From NCBI GenBank assembly GCA_964599915.1, contig CAZRHR010000030.1, positions 1-29,606 on the forward strand: a stretch of DNA of 29,606 nt, written 5' to 3'. The notes beneath the pieces were generated by a model. It made no database searches, had not been told where the DNA came from, and worked only from the letters and a program-made list of their open reading frames with translations. Below are positions 16,922 to 24,219 of this stretch, piece after piece (within the stretch, counting starts at the first letter, position 1; each line of letters starts with the position of its first letter). Made by a program: the position numbers and the translations under genes. This DNA comes from CAZRHR01 sp964599915. Lineage in GTDB: Bacteria; Bacteroidota; Bacteroidia; CAIKAF01.

Positions 16922-18268
16922 ATGAGAATTCATTTGATAGCCATTGGCGGAGCCGCTATGCACAACTTGGCTTTGGCATTGGCAGCACAAGGCCACCACG
17001 TTTCCGGTTCGGATGATGAAATTTTTGAACCCTCCCGGAGTCGCTTGGAAAAAGCTGGGTTACTGCCCGCCCAAATGGGTTGGGATGAACAACGCATCAG
17101 CGAAAACCTAGATGCCATAATCTTAGGTATGCATGCGAGAAAAGACAATCCAGAGCTGGAAAAAGCCAAGGCACTGGGTCTTCGCATCTTCTCCTATCCG
17201 GCTTTTATGGCGGCCCAAGCGGCCAACAAAACACGCGTGGTGGTGGGAGGATCGCACGGAAAAACCACCATCACCTCCATGGTACTTCATGCGCTAAAGC
17301 AGGCAAACATCCCTAGCGATTACTTGGTAGGTTCTCAACTTCCCGGTTTCAAATTCATGGCGGAAATTTTACCCGAAGCCCGCTTTGCCTTGTACGAAGG
17401 GGATGAGTACCTTGCCTCTGCCCTGGAACCCATACCAAAATTTCATGTGTACAAAGGACATGTGGGCTGCATTAGCGGTATCGCTTGGGACCACGTGAAT
17501 GTGTTTCCCACTTTTGAAGATTATGCCCAACAATTCAGTGGATTTTTAGACTCCCTCATGCCTCAGGGAATTTTAATTTATAACCTAGAAGATGAAGCCA
17601 CAAGAAAAGTGGTGGAAGCGCATCATAGAGACGACCTTCAACTCATTCCCTACGAAACACCGGATTATTTTTTGAAAAACGAGCAATTTGTGGTGCGCAA
17701 AAATGGCCATGAATATCCAGTTTCGGTGAAAGGCAAACATAATTTGCAAAACATGGCGGCGGCGGCGGCCTTGGCAGCCCAAATGGGGGTTTCTGAGGAG
17801 CAGTTTTTCAAGTCCATGTCCACCTTTAGTGGTGCGGCAAAAAGGATGGAAATTCAGCATGAAGTACCGGGAAACCATTGGACAGTCATCCGAGATTTCG
17901 GCCATAGCCCCTCTAAAGTGGCTGCGACCCTTCAGGCCGTGGCAGAATCTTGGCCGGATCGACAACTTTCTATTGTTTTCGAGCTGCACACCTTTTCCAG
18001 TTTATCAGCACATTTCCTGCCTTTGTATGCAGAGGCCTTTAAATCATTTCCCCAATCCAGGATATTTTTTAGCCCGGAAGCCGTAGCCCATAAAAGGTTA
18101 CCCGCATTGGATGTAAATGAAGTCAGTCAAGCACTTGGGTTGCCTGCTACCCAAATTTTCACCACAACGAAGGAAGTGGAAGAATTTTTACAGCGCCAGC
18201 CACAAGAACATGCCGTTTGGCTCCTCATGAGTTCAGGAAATTTTGGCGGTTGGACGCCCCATTGGTAA
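16922..18268 (+). CDS. mpl: Mpl-like UDP-N-acetylmuramate:tripeptide ligase (Mur ligase family)
   Basis: A 448-residue Mur ligase; Mpl of E. coli is of similar length. Mpl joins the tripeptide L-Ala-gamma-D-Glu-meso-DAP, recovered from old peptidoglycan, to UDP-MurNAc in the cytoplasm. The N-terminal Rossmann region starts MRIHLIAIGGAAMHNLALAL, close to Mpl and MurC. The ATP-binding loop is GGSHGKTT (109-116). The central domain has EGDEY and the ISGIAWDHVNVF block. The C-terminal domain has the RDFGHSPSKV region. MurC is the main alternative, but the first motif GGAAMHNLA and the absence of other mur genes nearby favour the recycling enzyme. It probably shares a transcript with the amidohydrolase gene. 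Confidence 0.83.
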   Translation: MRIHLIAIGGAAMHNLALALAAQGHHVSGSDDEIFEPSRSRLEKAGLLPAQMGWDEQRISENLDAIILGMHARKDNPELEKAKALGLRIFSYPAFMAAQAANKTRVVVGGSHGKTTITSMVLHALKQANIPSDYLVGSQLPGFKFMAEILPEARFALYEGDEYLASALEPIPKFHVYKGHVGCISGIAWDHVNVFPTFEDYAQQFSGFLDSLMPQGILIYNLEDEATRKVVEAHHRDDLQLIPYETPDYFLKNEQFVVRKNGHEYPVSVKGKHNLQNMAAAAALAAQMGVSEEQFFKSMSTFSGAAKRMEIQHEVPGNHWTVIRDFGHSPSKVAATLQAVAESWPDRQLSIVFELHTFSSLSAHFLPLYAEAFKSFPQSRIFFSPEAVAHKRLPALDVNEVSQALGLPATQIFTTTKEVEEFLQRQPQEHAVWLLMSSGNFGGWTPHW

Positions 18269-18304
18269 ACAAGTCCGAACCTGACTTTTCCCAAAGGGTT
18301 TCCT

Positions 18305-18312
18305 TATCTTTA
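18305..18312 (+). promoter_or_regulatory. Candidate -7 element for ppk1
   Basis: TATCTTTA fits TAnnTTTG except at the last base and ends 19 nt before the ppk1 ATG. It lies in the 63-nt gap after the Mur ligase. No TTG was found at the right distance upstream, so the call is weak. Confidence 0.25.
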
Positions 18313-18331
18313 TCGCACCACCACGTTGGGT

Positions 18332-20383
18332 ATGGCTAAAGAAAAAAGATTATTTCATCGGGATTTATCTTGGCTGGGGTTTAACTTTAGGGTGCTGCAA
18401 GAAGCAGATAACCATGAAATTCCATTGTATGAAAGGATTAAATTTCTGGCTATTTTCAGCAATAACCTCGATGAATTCTTTCGTGTTCGGGTAAGTGCCA
18501 TCCGCCATTTATTAGAGGTAGAAACCGAAAAAGTGAAAGCGCAGCAACTGCTCGCGACCATTACGTCTGAGGTAGACAGACAGCAACAAATTTTTGGTAA
18601 AATTTTCTTTGAACACATCATTCCTGCACTTGAGGCGGAGGGCATTCATTTGGAAATGAAAGGTGCATATAGCCTTGAGCAAAAAAGGTTTATGCGGAAT
18701 TATTTCACAGAAAAGATTGGCTTTTTACTTCAGCCTGTACTTTTAGTCAAAGGGCGAGTCACCCCTTTTTTACAAAATGGAGCCATCTACTTGCTGCTTG
18801 CACTTTCCTCCAAGGCGGAGTCAAAGCCATTGGATAAAAACAAAAAAAAGTTCCGGTATTCCTTGGTAAGAATCCCTGAGGAACTTTCAAGATTTGTGCT
18901 TTTGCCCTCACCGGAAGGAAGCCATCACATTGCTTTTATTGACGACATCATTCGGGATAACTTAGATTTGGTGTTTCCCGGCTATGCAGTCGAAGCCTGT
19001 CATGCCATCAAATTGAGCCGAGATGCTGATTTGCACATTGAGGATGAATTCAGCGGCAACCTGGTTGAAAAACTTAGAAAGTCGCTAAATAGAAGAAAAA
19101 CGGGAGCGCCCGCACGGTTCCTTTTTGATGCATCTATGCCGAACGCCATGGTGGACTTTTTAAAAGGATGTTTCGATTTAAAAAAGCAAGAGCTCATACC
19201 AGGTGGCAGGTACCATAATTTCAGTGACTTTTTCAAATTCCCCAATCCTTTGTCGCCCAAATTGGAGCGCCAAACGCCTCCCCCGCTCTCATTGCCCGAT
19301 TTGGATGCCTATCCTTCTATTTTTGAAGCCATAAAAACCAGAGATTGGCTGTTGCATTTCCCCTACCAATCGTATGATTATGTTTTGCGCTTTTTACATG
19401 AAGCGGCATTTGACCCTAAAGTCAAAGAAATTAAAGCCACCCAATATCGGGTAGCGCACGATTCTGCCGTGGTAAACGCCTTAATCAATGCCGCCAGAAA
19501 TGGAAAAGAGGTAACAGTTTTCGTTGAGTTAAAAGCCCGTTTTGATGAAGAAACCAACCTTAGGTTCGCACAAAAAATGGAGGAAGCCGGCATCCGTATC
19601 ATTTATTCCATTCCGGGTTTAAAAGTTCATGCCAAATCTGTTTTAGTAACGCGGCAATCCAGCGCAAAAGCGGGGGCAAGAAGGTTCGCCTTTATTTCCA
19701 CAGGGAATTTCAACGAGCGCACAGCAAGGCTATATGCAGACCACGGTTTATTCACCGCTCAGCCGGATATCACAGGAGAGCTGGACGTACTTTTTTTAGA
19801 ATTGGAACACTTGCATTGGACCAGCAAATTTCAACATATTCAGGTGGCTCAATTCAATATGGTTCCTACCTATAAAAACTTAATTGAAGAGGAGATTGAA
19901 CGGGCCAAAAGGGGCGAAACAGCAAAAATTTTCTTGAAGGTCAACAACCTCGAAGAGCCTGAGATGATTCATTTGTTATACGCCGCCAGTGAAGCGGGGG
20001 TTCAAGTGGACATCATTGTGCGGTCTGTTTGTTGTTTGATTCCACAGAGAAGTTTTTCTAAAAACATCCGTGTTCGGAGAATTGTAGATATGTATCTTGA
20101 GCATGCAAGGGTGTTTAGCGTTTGGAATGGAGGAAACCGAAGGGTATTTATCGCCTCCGCAGATTGGATGAAAAGAAACCTTCATCACAGGATTGAACTT
20201 GGGGTAGAAATTTTAGCCCCGGCCCTAAAAGATGAACTATGGGCATTATATGAGCTACAACTTCAAGACAATAAAACCGCTAGAATGTTGGATAAAAATC
20301 TAAACATGCATCCTATTGATAATCAATCGTCTCCACTTAGGGCACAAGAAGCGATTTATGCCTATTTGGCGGCAAAAACCTAA
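18332..20383 (+). CDS. ppk1: Polyphosphate kinase 1
   Basis: From the ATG at 18332 the protein has 683 residues, near the family size of about 690. It reversibly transfers the ATP gamma-phosphate to a growing inorganic polyphosphate chain. The N domain begins FHRDLSWLGFNFRVLQEA and FLAIFSNNLDEFFRVRV, both strongly conserved. The phospho-accepting His433 is in GLKVHAK (E. coli His435). A second active-site His591 is in DMYLEHARV (E. coli His592). STGNFNERTARLYAD and SSADWMKRN-type motifs (here ASADWMKRN) are also present. The residue matching E. coli His454 is Phe454 in RRFAFISTGNFNE. A TTG two codons earlier is an unlikely alternative start. It stands alone between the Mur ligase and the glycine-rich genes; no ppx is nearby. 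Confidence 0.96.
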   Translation: MAKEKRLFHRDLSWLGFNFRVLQEADNHEIPLYERIKFLAIFSNNLDEFFRVRVSAIRHLLEVETEKVKAQQLLATITSEVDRQQQIFGKIFFEHIIPALEAEGIHLEMKGAYSLEQKRFMRNYFTEKIGFLLQPVLLVKGRVTPFLQNGAIYLLLALSSKAESKPLDKNKKKFRYSLVRIPEELSRFVLLPSPEGSHHIAFIDDIIRDNLDLVFPGYAVEACHAIKLSRDADLHIEDEFSGNLVEKLRKSLNRRKTGAPARFLFDASMPNAMVDFLKGCFDLKKQELIPGGRYHNFSDFFKFPNPLSPKLERQTPPPLSLPDLDAYPSIFEAIKTRDWLLHFPYQSYDYVLRFLHEAAFDPKVKEIKATQYRVAHDSAVVNALINAARNGKEVTVFVELKARFDEETNLRFAQKMEEAGIRIIYSIPGLKVHAKSVLVTRQSSAKAGARRFAFISTGNFNERTARLYADHGLFTAQPDITGELDVLFLELEHLHWTSKFQHIQVAQFNMVPTYKNLIEEEIERAKRGETAKIFLKVNNLEEPEMIHLLYAASEAGVQVDIIVRSVCCLIPQRSFSKNIRVRRIVDMYLEHARVFSVWNGGNRRVFIASADWMKRNLHHRIELGVEILAPALKDELWALYELQLQDNKTARMLDKNLNMHPIDNQSSPLRAQEAIYAYLAAKT

Positions 20384-20430
20384 AATCAAAGGTTTTCATT
20401 TTATATTTATCTGTTTAAAAATCAAAAAAA

Positions 20431-21657
20431 ATGCGTGTTTTTCTTAGTCTTCTCGCTATTCTTTGGCTGACACCCTATTTTGGACAAGGCGTCACCATCG
20501 GAAGCAACAATGCCCCTCATGGATCCGCTGTGCTGGACGTTCAATCCAATAGCCAAGGTTTTCTACCTCCGCGACTCACCACTACACAAAGAAATGCGAT
20601 TTCCAGCCCGGCGGCAGGTCTGCTCATTTACAATACCACCACCCAATGCTTAGAGATGTTTGTACCCGCGGGCATTTGGAATCAAATTAGTTGCAATTGT
20701 GTGGTTCTTCCTACTGCCACGTTTACCTATGCACCCGGAACCGTAAGCATTGGAACACCCATAACATTTAGTCCAACCACACTTTCAGGCGTAGCATACA
20801 CTTGGTCCTTTTCCAATGGCACACCAGCTTCTTCCACCAACGCCAATCCTGCGGTCACATGGTCCGGAACCGGAACTGAAACCGCCTCACTGACCGTGAC
20901 AGACTTGGTCACAGGATGCAGTGCGACCAGTACACAAAATATCAATGTGGTCAATTGCCCGCCCGGCAGTCAAACGATCAATTATACAGGAAATGAAGTC
21001 ACCTTTACGGTCCCCAGCTGTGTTTCTTCACTCACCATTGAGGCAAGAGGCGCCCAAGGCGGAAACGCAAGTGCCTACAGCGGAAGCAATGGCGGAAATG
21101 GCGCTAGAATGATTGGTACATTTTCGGTAACCGGAGGCGAAGTTTTACGCATTCGCGTCGGACAAATGGGGGGCAGCACCTCGTCCAATGTGAGTGCAGG
21201 AGGCGGTGGCGGAACCTACGTGGTGCGCCAGTCCAATGGGCAGCCATTAATTGTAGCCGGCGGCGGCGGCGGCGGTGGCCATGCCAACAGCAACCCGGGT
21301 GGAGCCGCACCCACCACAAACAATGGTGGAACCCTTGGAGGTAACAGCTCACCCGGAAATTCAGGCGGAGGCGGTGGATTTACCGGAAATGGACAAAATG
21401 GAACAACCACCGGAGGACAATCTTTCTCCAACGGAAGTCAAGGGGGTGCCAACACCGGCTACAACAACCAAGGTGGATATGGCGGAGGCGGCGCTGGATG
21501 GAGCCAAGGCGGAGGTGGAGGAGGATACAACGGCGGAAATGGAGGTACCTCTGGAAATATGGGGGGCTTTGGCGGCGGAAGTTTCAATGCCGGTACGAAT
21601 CCTCAAAATACTGCCGGTTTTCAAACTGGGAATGGACAAGTTATACTAACTTGGTAA
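20431..21657 (+). CDS. Secreted glycine-rich protein with PKD module (paralogue 1)
   Basis: 408 residues. Signal peptide of about 19 residues (ending YFGQ), then a conserved module (about 20-90) with GVTIGSNNAPHGSAVLDVQS, LPPRLTTTQRNAI and GLLIYNTTTQCLEM. This N-terminal module recurs in many Bacteroidota surface proteins. A PKD-like domain follows (about 95-175, YTWSFSNGTPASSTNANPAV). Then comes a Gly-rich domain (about 180-408). It opens with a beta strand (NYTGNEVTFTVPSC), runs through many GGGG and GGNG loops and closes NGQVILTW. This layout resembles the ALK/LTK-type glycine-rich fold, thought to form polyglycine-II-like sheets. No T9SS sorting domain is visible. Function unknown; an extracellular structural or adhesive role is inferred. 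Confidence 0.85.
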   Translation: MRVFLSLLAILWLTPYFGQGVTIGSNNAPHGSAVLDVQSNSQGFLPPRLTTTQRNAISSPAAGLLIYNTTTQCLEMFVPAGIWNQISCNCVVLPTATFTYAPGTVSIGTPITFSPTTLSGVAYTWSFSNGTPASSTNANPAVTWSGTGTETASLTVTDLVTGCSATSTQNINVVNCPPGSQTINYTGNEVTFTVPSCVSSLTIEARGAQGGNASAYSGSNGGNGARMIGTFSVTGGEVLRIRVGQMGGSTSSNVSAGGGGGTYVVRQSNGQPLIVAGGGGGGGHANSNPGGAAPTTNNGGTLGGNSSPGNSGGGGGFTGNGQNGTTTGGQSFSNGSQGGANTGYNNQGGYGGGGAGWSQGGGGGGYNGGNGGTSGNMGGFGGGSFNAGTNPQNTAGFQTGNGQVILTW

Positions 21658-21751
21658 ATAACCTTTCGAAGAAATCTTCCCACCCATTCGCACCATTTTC
21701 ATCGGTTCATTAGAGAAAACCGAGGTCTAAATCCTAACTCAAATGGAATAA

Positions 21752-21785
21752 TTTGCCCATGAAAGAAATGTAAAATGTACCTTTA
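21752..21785 (+). promoter_or_regulatory. Candidate promoter for the second glycine-rich gene
   Basis: TTTG (21752-21755) and TACCTTTA (21778-21785) are 22 nt apart and resemble the -33 and -7 elements of Bacteroidota, with a mismatch in the last base of the -7. The -7 ends 32 nt before the ATG. It lies in the 160-nt gap between the paralogues, which otherwise shows no clear terminator. Confidence 0.35.
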
Positions 21786-21817
21786 GCCTCCGACGTTGCA
21801 CCATAAGGTACCATCCA

Positions 21818-23107
21818 ATGAAAGCATTTTCCATTTTAGCTGTAGGGTTATGGACAATCATCTGCCTTGGTAAAATCTCTGCACAAGGGGTAACCATCGG
21901 CGCCTCCAATGCACCCCATCCCTCCGCCGCCTTAGATATCCAATCCACACAAGGTGGATTACTTCCACCTAGACTTACCACCGCCCAAAGAAATGCCATT
22001 GTAAATCCGGCCCATGGGCTATTGATTTACAACAGTGAAGTCCATTGTGCCCAAATGTATCTGCCCCAAGCCGGTTGGAGAAATTTACTATGTGATTGTA
22101 GCAGTGTACCCAATGCCACTTTTTCCGGCGCCTCGAGTGCCACGGAACAAGTACCCGTCAGCTTTTCTGCAACCGGCAATGGCCTTACCTATCAATGGTC
22201 TTTTTCTGGAGGAAATCCTGTGGCATCTACCCTTCAAAACCCAACGGTGACATGGAACACCGCGGGTACCTACAGCATAAGTTTAACCGTTACGGATGGT
22301 TTAGGATGCTCGGCTACCACAACGCAAAATATCACCGTACAAGCCTGTCCAACCCTTGGATCAAATACGGCTAGTTTTGCCTTTACGGGAAGCCTGCAAA
22401 CTTGGACTGTTCCGCCCGGCGTTTGCACCATTCAAATTGAAACTTGGGGTGCCCAAGGCGGAAGCACTACACAAGCCCAAGGTGGTCTAGGCGGTTATGC
22501 ACGGGGAACCCTTCAAGTAACCACCGGACAAGTGTTGAATCTATATGTTGGCGGACAAGGTGGCAATCCAACCGGCGGTTGGAACGGCGGTGGAAATGGA
22601 CATAACAATGGAGGTTATCCTGCGAGTGGAGGCGGCGGCGGTGCTTCGGATGTACGCATAGGCGGAACAGGTTTATCCGACCGCATTCTGGTCGCGGGTG
22701 GCGGTGGTGGCGCTGTGACCCTTTATTCTGGGTCCTATAATGTAACAACGCCCGGTGCCGGCGGCGGATTAACAGGAACAGATGCCGGAACGGTGAACAA
22801 TGGCTCAGCCAATGCGACAGGAGGACAAGGAGGAACATCAAGCGCAGGAGGAAATGGGGGCACAGGCAGCGCCAATGGAAATCCGGGAACATCCGGCCAA
22901 GGAGGAAATGCGTTCCCCGGCACAGATTCTATGGGCGGTGGCGGTGGTGGTGGATTTTTTGGCGGCGGCGGAGGCGGATATCAAAGCTCAGGAATTAACA
23001 TTGCTTCCTCCGGAGGCGGAGGCTCTGGATATATGGGCGGGGTGTTAAACGGCGTTTTTCAAACCGGTGTAAGAAATGGAAATGGGCAAATTGTAATTAC
23101 TTACTAA
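21818..23107 (+). CDS. Secreted glycine-rich protein with PKD module (paralogue 2)
   Basis: 429 residues with the same layout as its upstream neighbour. Signal peptide of about 23 residues ending KISAQ; N-terminal module GVTIGASNAPHPSAALDIQS with LPPRLTTAQRNAI and GLLIYNSEVHCAQM. The PKD-like domain carries YQWSFSGGNPVASTLQNPTV. The Gly-rich domain opens FAFTGSLQTWTVPPGVCTIQ and closes NGQIVITY. The N-terminal module and PKD are clearly conserved with paralogue 1, while loop lengths in the Gly-rich half differ, as expected for an older tandem duplication. It contains GGGGGGFFGGGGGGY-type runs. No T9SS sorting domain, transmembrane span or catalytic motif is visible. It is convergent with the biotin operon (59-nt gap). 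Function unknown. Confidence 0.85.
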   Translation: MKAFSILAVGLWTIICLGKISAQGVTIGASNAPHPSAALDIQSTQGGLLPPRLTTAQRNAIVNPAHGLLIYNSEVHCAQMYLPQAGWRNLLCDCSSVPNATFSGASSATEQVPVSFSATGNGLTYQWSFSGGNPVASTLQNPTVTWNTAGTYSISLTVTDGLGCSATTTQNITVQACPTLGSNTASFAFTGSLQTWTVPPGVCTIQIETWGAQGGSTTQAQGGLGGYARGTLQVTTGQVLNLYVGGQGGNPTGGWNGGGNGHNNGGYPASGGGGGASDVRIGGTGLSDRILVAGGGGGAVTLYSGSYNVTTPGAGGGLTGTDAGTVNNGSANATGGQGGTSSAGGNGGTGSANGNPGTSGQGGNAFPGTDSMGGGGGGGFFGGGGGGYQSSGINIASSGGGGSGYMGGVLNGVFQTGVRNGNGQIVITY

Positions 23108-23166
23108 GCCTTCCTTTGGCAGTTTTTTTAAACAGCCCATGTCCTTAGAATCGATGTAAACCGCCC

Positions 23167-24219
23167 TTAAGCCACATCGGCTTTCTCCACCATGAGCGAA
23201 ACCGCGTTTCCACCAAATCCCATGGCATTTAAAAGAATCCTTTGACCTCCCTTGGGAAAGTTGAGCCTTTTATCCCCATTCACCAATAAAGCCCAAGCCA
23301 CGGATACATTGACCAATCCGGCTACACCAAGGGTATGCCCTGTCCAAGGCTTTGTGCTCCAATGCAAAGGCAAGTCATTTCCGAAGATGGCTTTCAGCGC
23401 AGCCAACTCAGCCGCGTCTCCCATCGCCGTACCGGGAGCATGTAAAATAACCAAATCAGGTGCAGCGCCGGCCATCGACATGGCACGTTCCATGGACTCA
23501 CGATAGGCTTTACCCTCTACGTCTAAACCCGTTCCGGAAACCCCCTTATCTATCGCAGAACCCCAACCTGAAATTTTTAATGGACCCTTTTCTGTATTCA
23601 AGCTTAGCATTACCGCCCCTTCCGCCAAAATGGTTCCCCTCCCCTGTTCAGGTGGAAATTCCGCTCCTCCGGCCCATAAAATTCCGGTTTTACGCATCAT
23701 TTCTACGGTAAAAGGCGTAAGGGGAGCTTCTGCGGCTCCTGCCCAAACATGGTGAGCCATCCCGGCCCCCAACCAAGCCATCCCATTGAGCACCGCTTGT
23801 AATCCCGAACTACAAGTTTGACTCACTTCCAATCCCATACCACCCCATTGTTGTGAAACCATGGCAGAAACACCGCCCATAGTGGTTAGAGGTGAGGTTC
23901 GGTGACCCATCGTACCGTCCAGCACATAACTTTTCAAAGCTTCTTCCAACCGAGCTGTGGCACCTCTTGAGGTTCCCACAACCACTAGATCCGGTTTTGG
24001 ACCCACCAAACCGGAAACAGCACCATGCAACAGACGGTGTAGCCGGTCCGGCATGCGAATCCAAGCCGGCGGATTTTCCGTCATCCAGGCTTCCTCTGCT
24101 TCCCCTACCCGCTTTATCCATCCTAATTCGGCATCAAACGCAAAGGGATGAGCACCTTGCTTCGGGAAAAAATCACCCGGAAAACTACTGCATTGATCTA
24201 TGTATACAGGCTTATGCAT
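23167..24219 (-). CDS. Beta-ketoacyl synthase-like enzyme at the end of the biotin operon
   Basis: A 350-residue thiolase-fold condensing enzyme, about 60 residues shorter than FabF. The complete KAS I/II-type triad is present: Cys136 in SQTCSSGLQA, His260 in HAPGTAMGDAAE (usual HGTGT) and His295 in KPWTGHTLG with Lys290. GFGGNAVSLM (334-343) matches the C-terminal FGFGG loop. Such enzymes decarboxylate malonyl-ACP and join it to an acyl thioester in the cytoplasm. The ATG overlaps the bioD-bioA stop by 8 nt (ATGCATAA), so it is almost certainly co-translated with the biotin genes. The window has no bioC, bioH, bioG, bioW or bioZ, so a role in making the pimeloyl chain is a reasonable guess. 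A general fatty-acid or pigment role is the alternative. The triad favours an active enzyme; its substrate is not shown by sequence. Confidence 0.85.
   Translation of the reverse strand: MHKPVYIDQCSSFPGDFFPKQGAHPFAFDAELGWIKRVGEAEEAWMTENPPAWIRMPDRLHRLLHGAVSGLVGPKPDLVVVGTSRGATARLEEALKSYVLDGTMGHRTSPLTTMGGVSAMVSQQWGGMGLEVSQTCSSGLQAVLNGMAWLGAGMAHHVWAGAAEAPLTPFTVEMMRKTGILWAGGAEFPPEQGRGTILAEGAVMLSLNTEKGPLKISGWGSAIDKGVSGTGLDVEGKAYRESMERAMSMAGAAPDLVILHAPGTAMGDAAELAALKAIFGNDLPLHWSTKPWTGHTLGVAGLVNVSVAWALLVNGDKRLNFPKGGQRILLNAMGFGGNAVSLMVEKADVA

Noticed and set aside
21104..21639. Long minus-strand frames opposite the first glycine-rich gene
   Set aside because: They are Pro/Arg/Ser/Ala-rich mirror translations of GGC/GGA repeats, without start signals or domains. 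The same applies to the frames opposite the second paralogue at 22467-22923.
23108..23129. Intrinsic terminator after the second glycine-rich gene
   Set aside because: A T-run follows GCC-N7-GGC, but the stem has only 3 bp, too weak to call.
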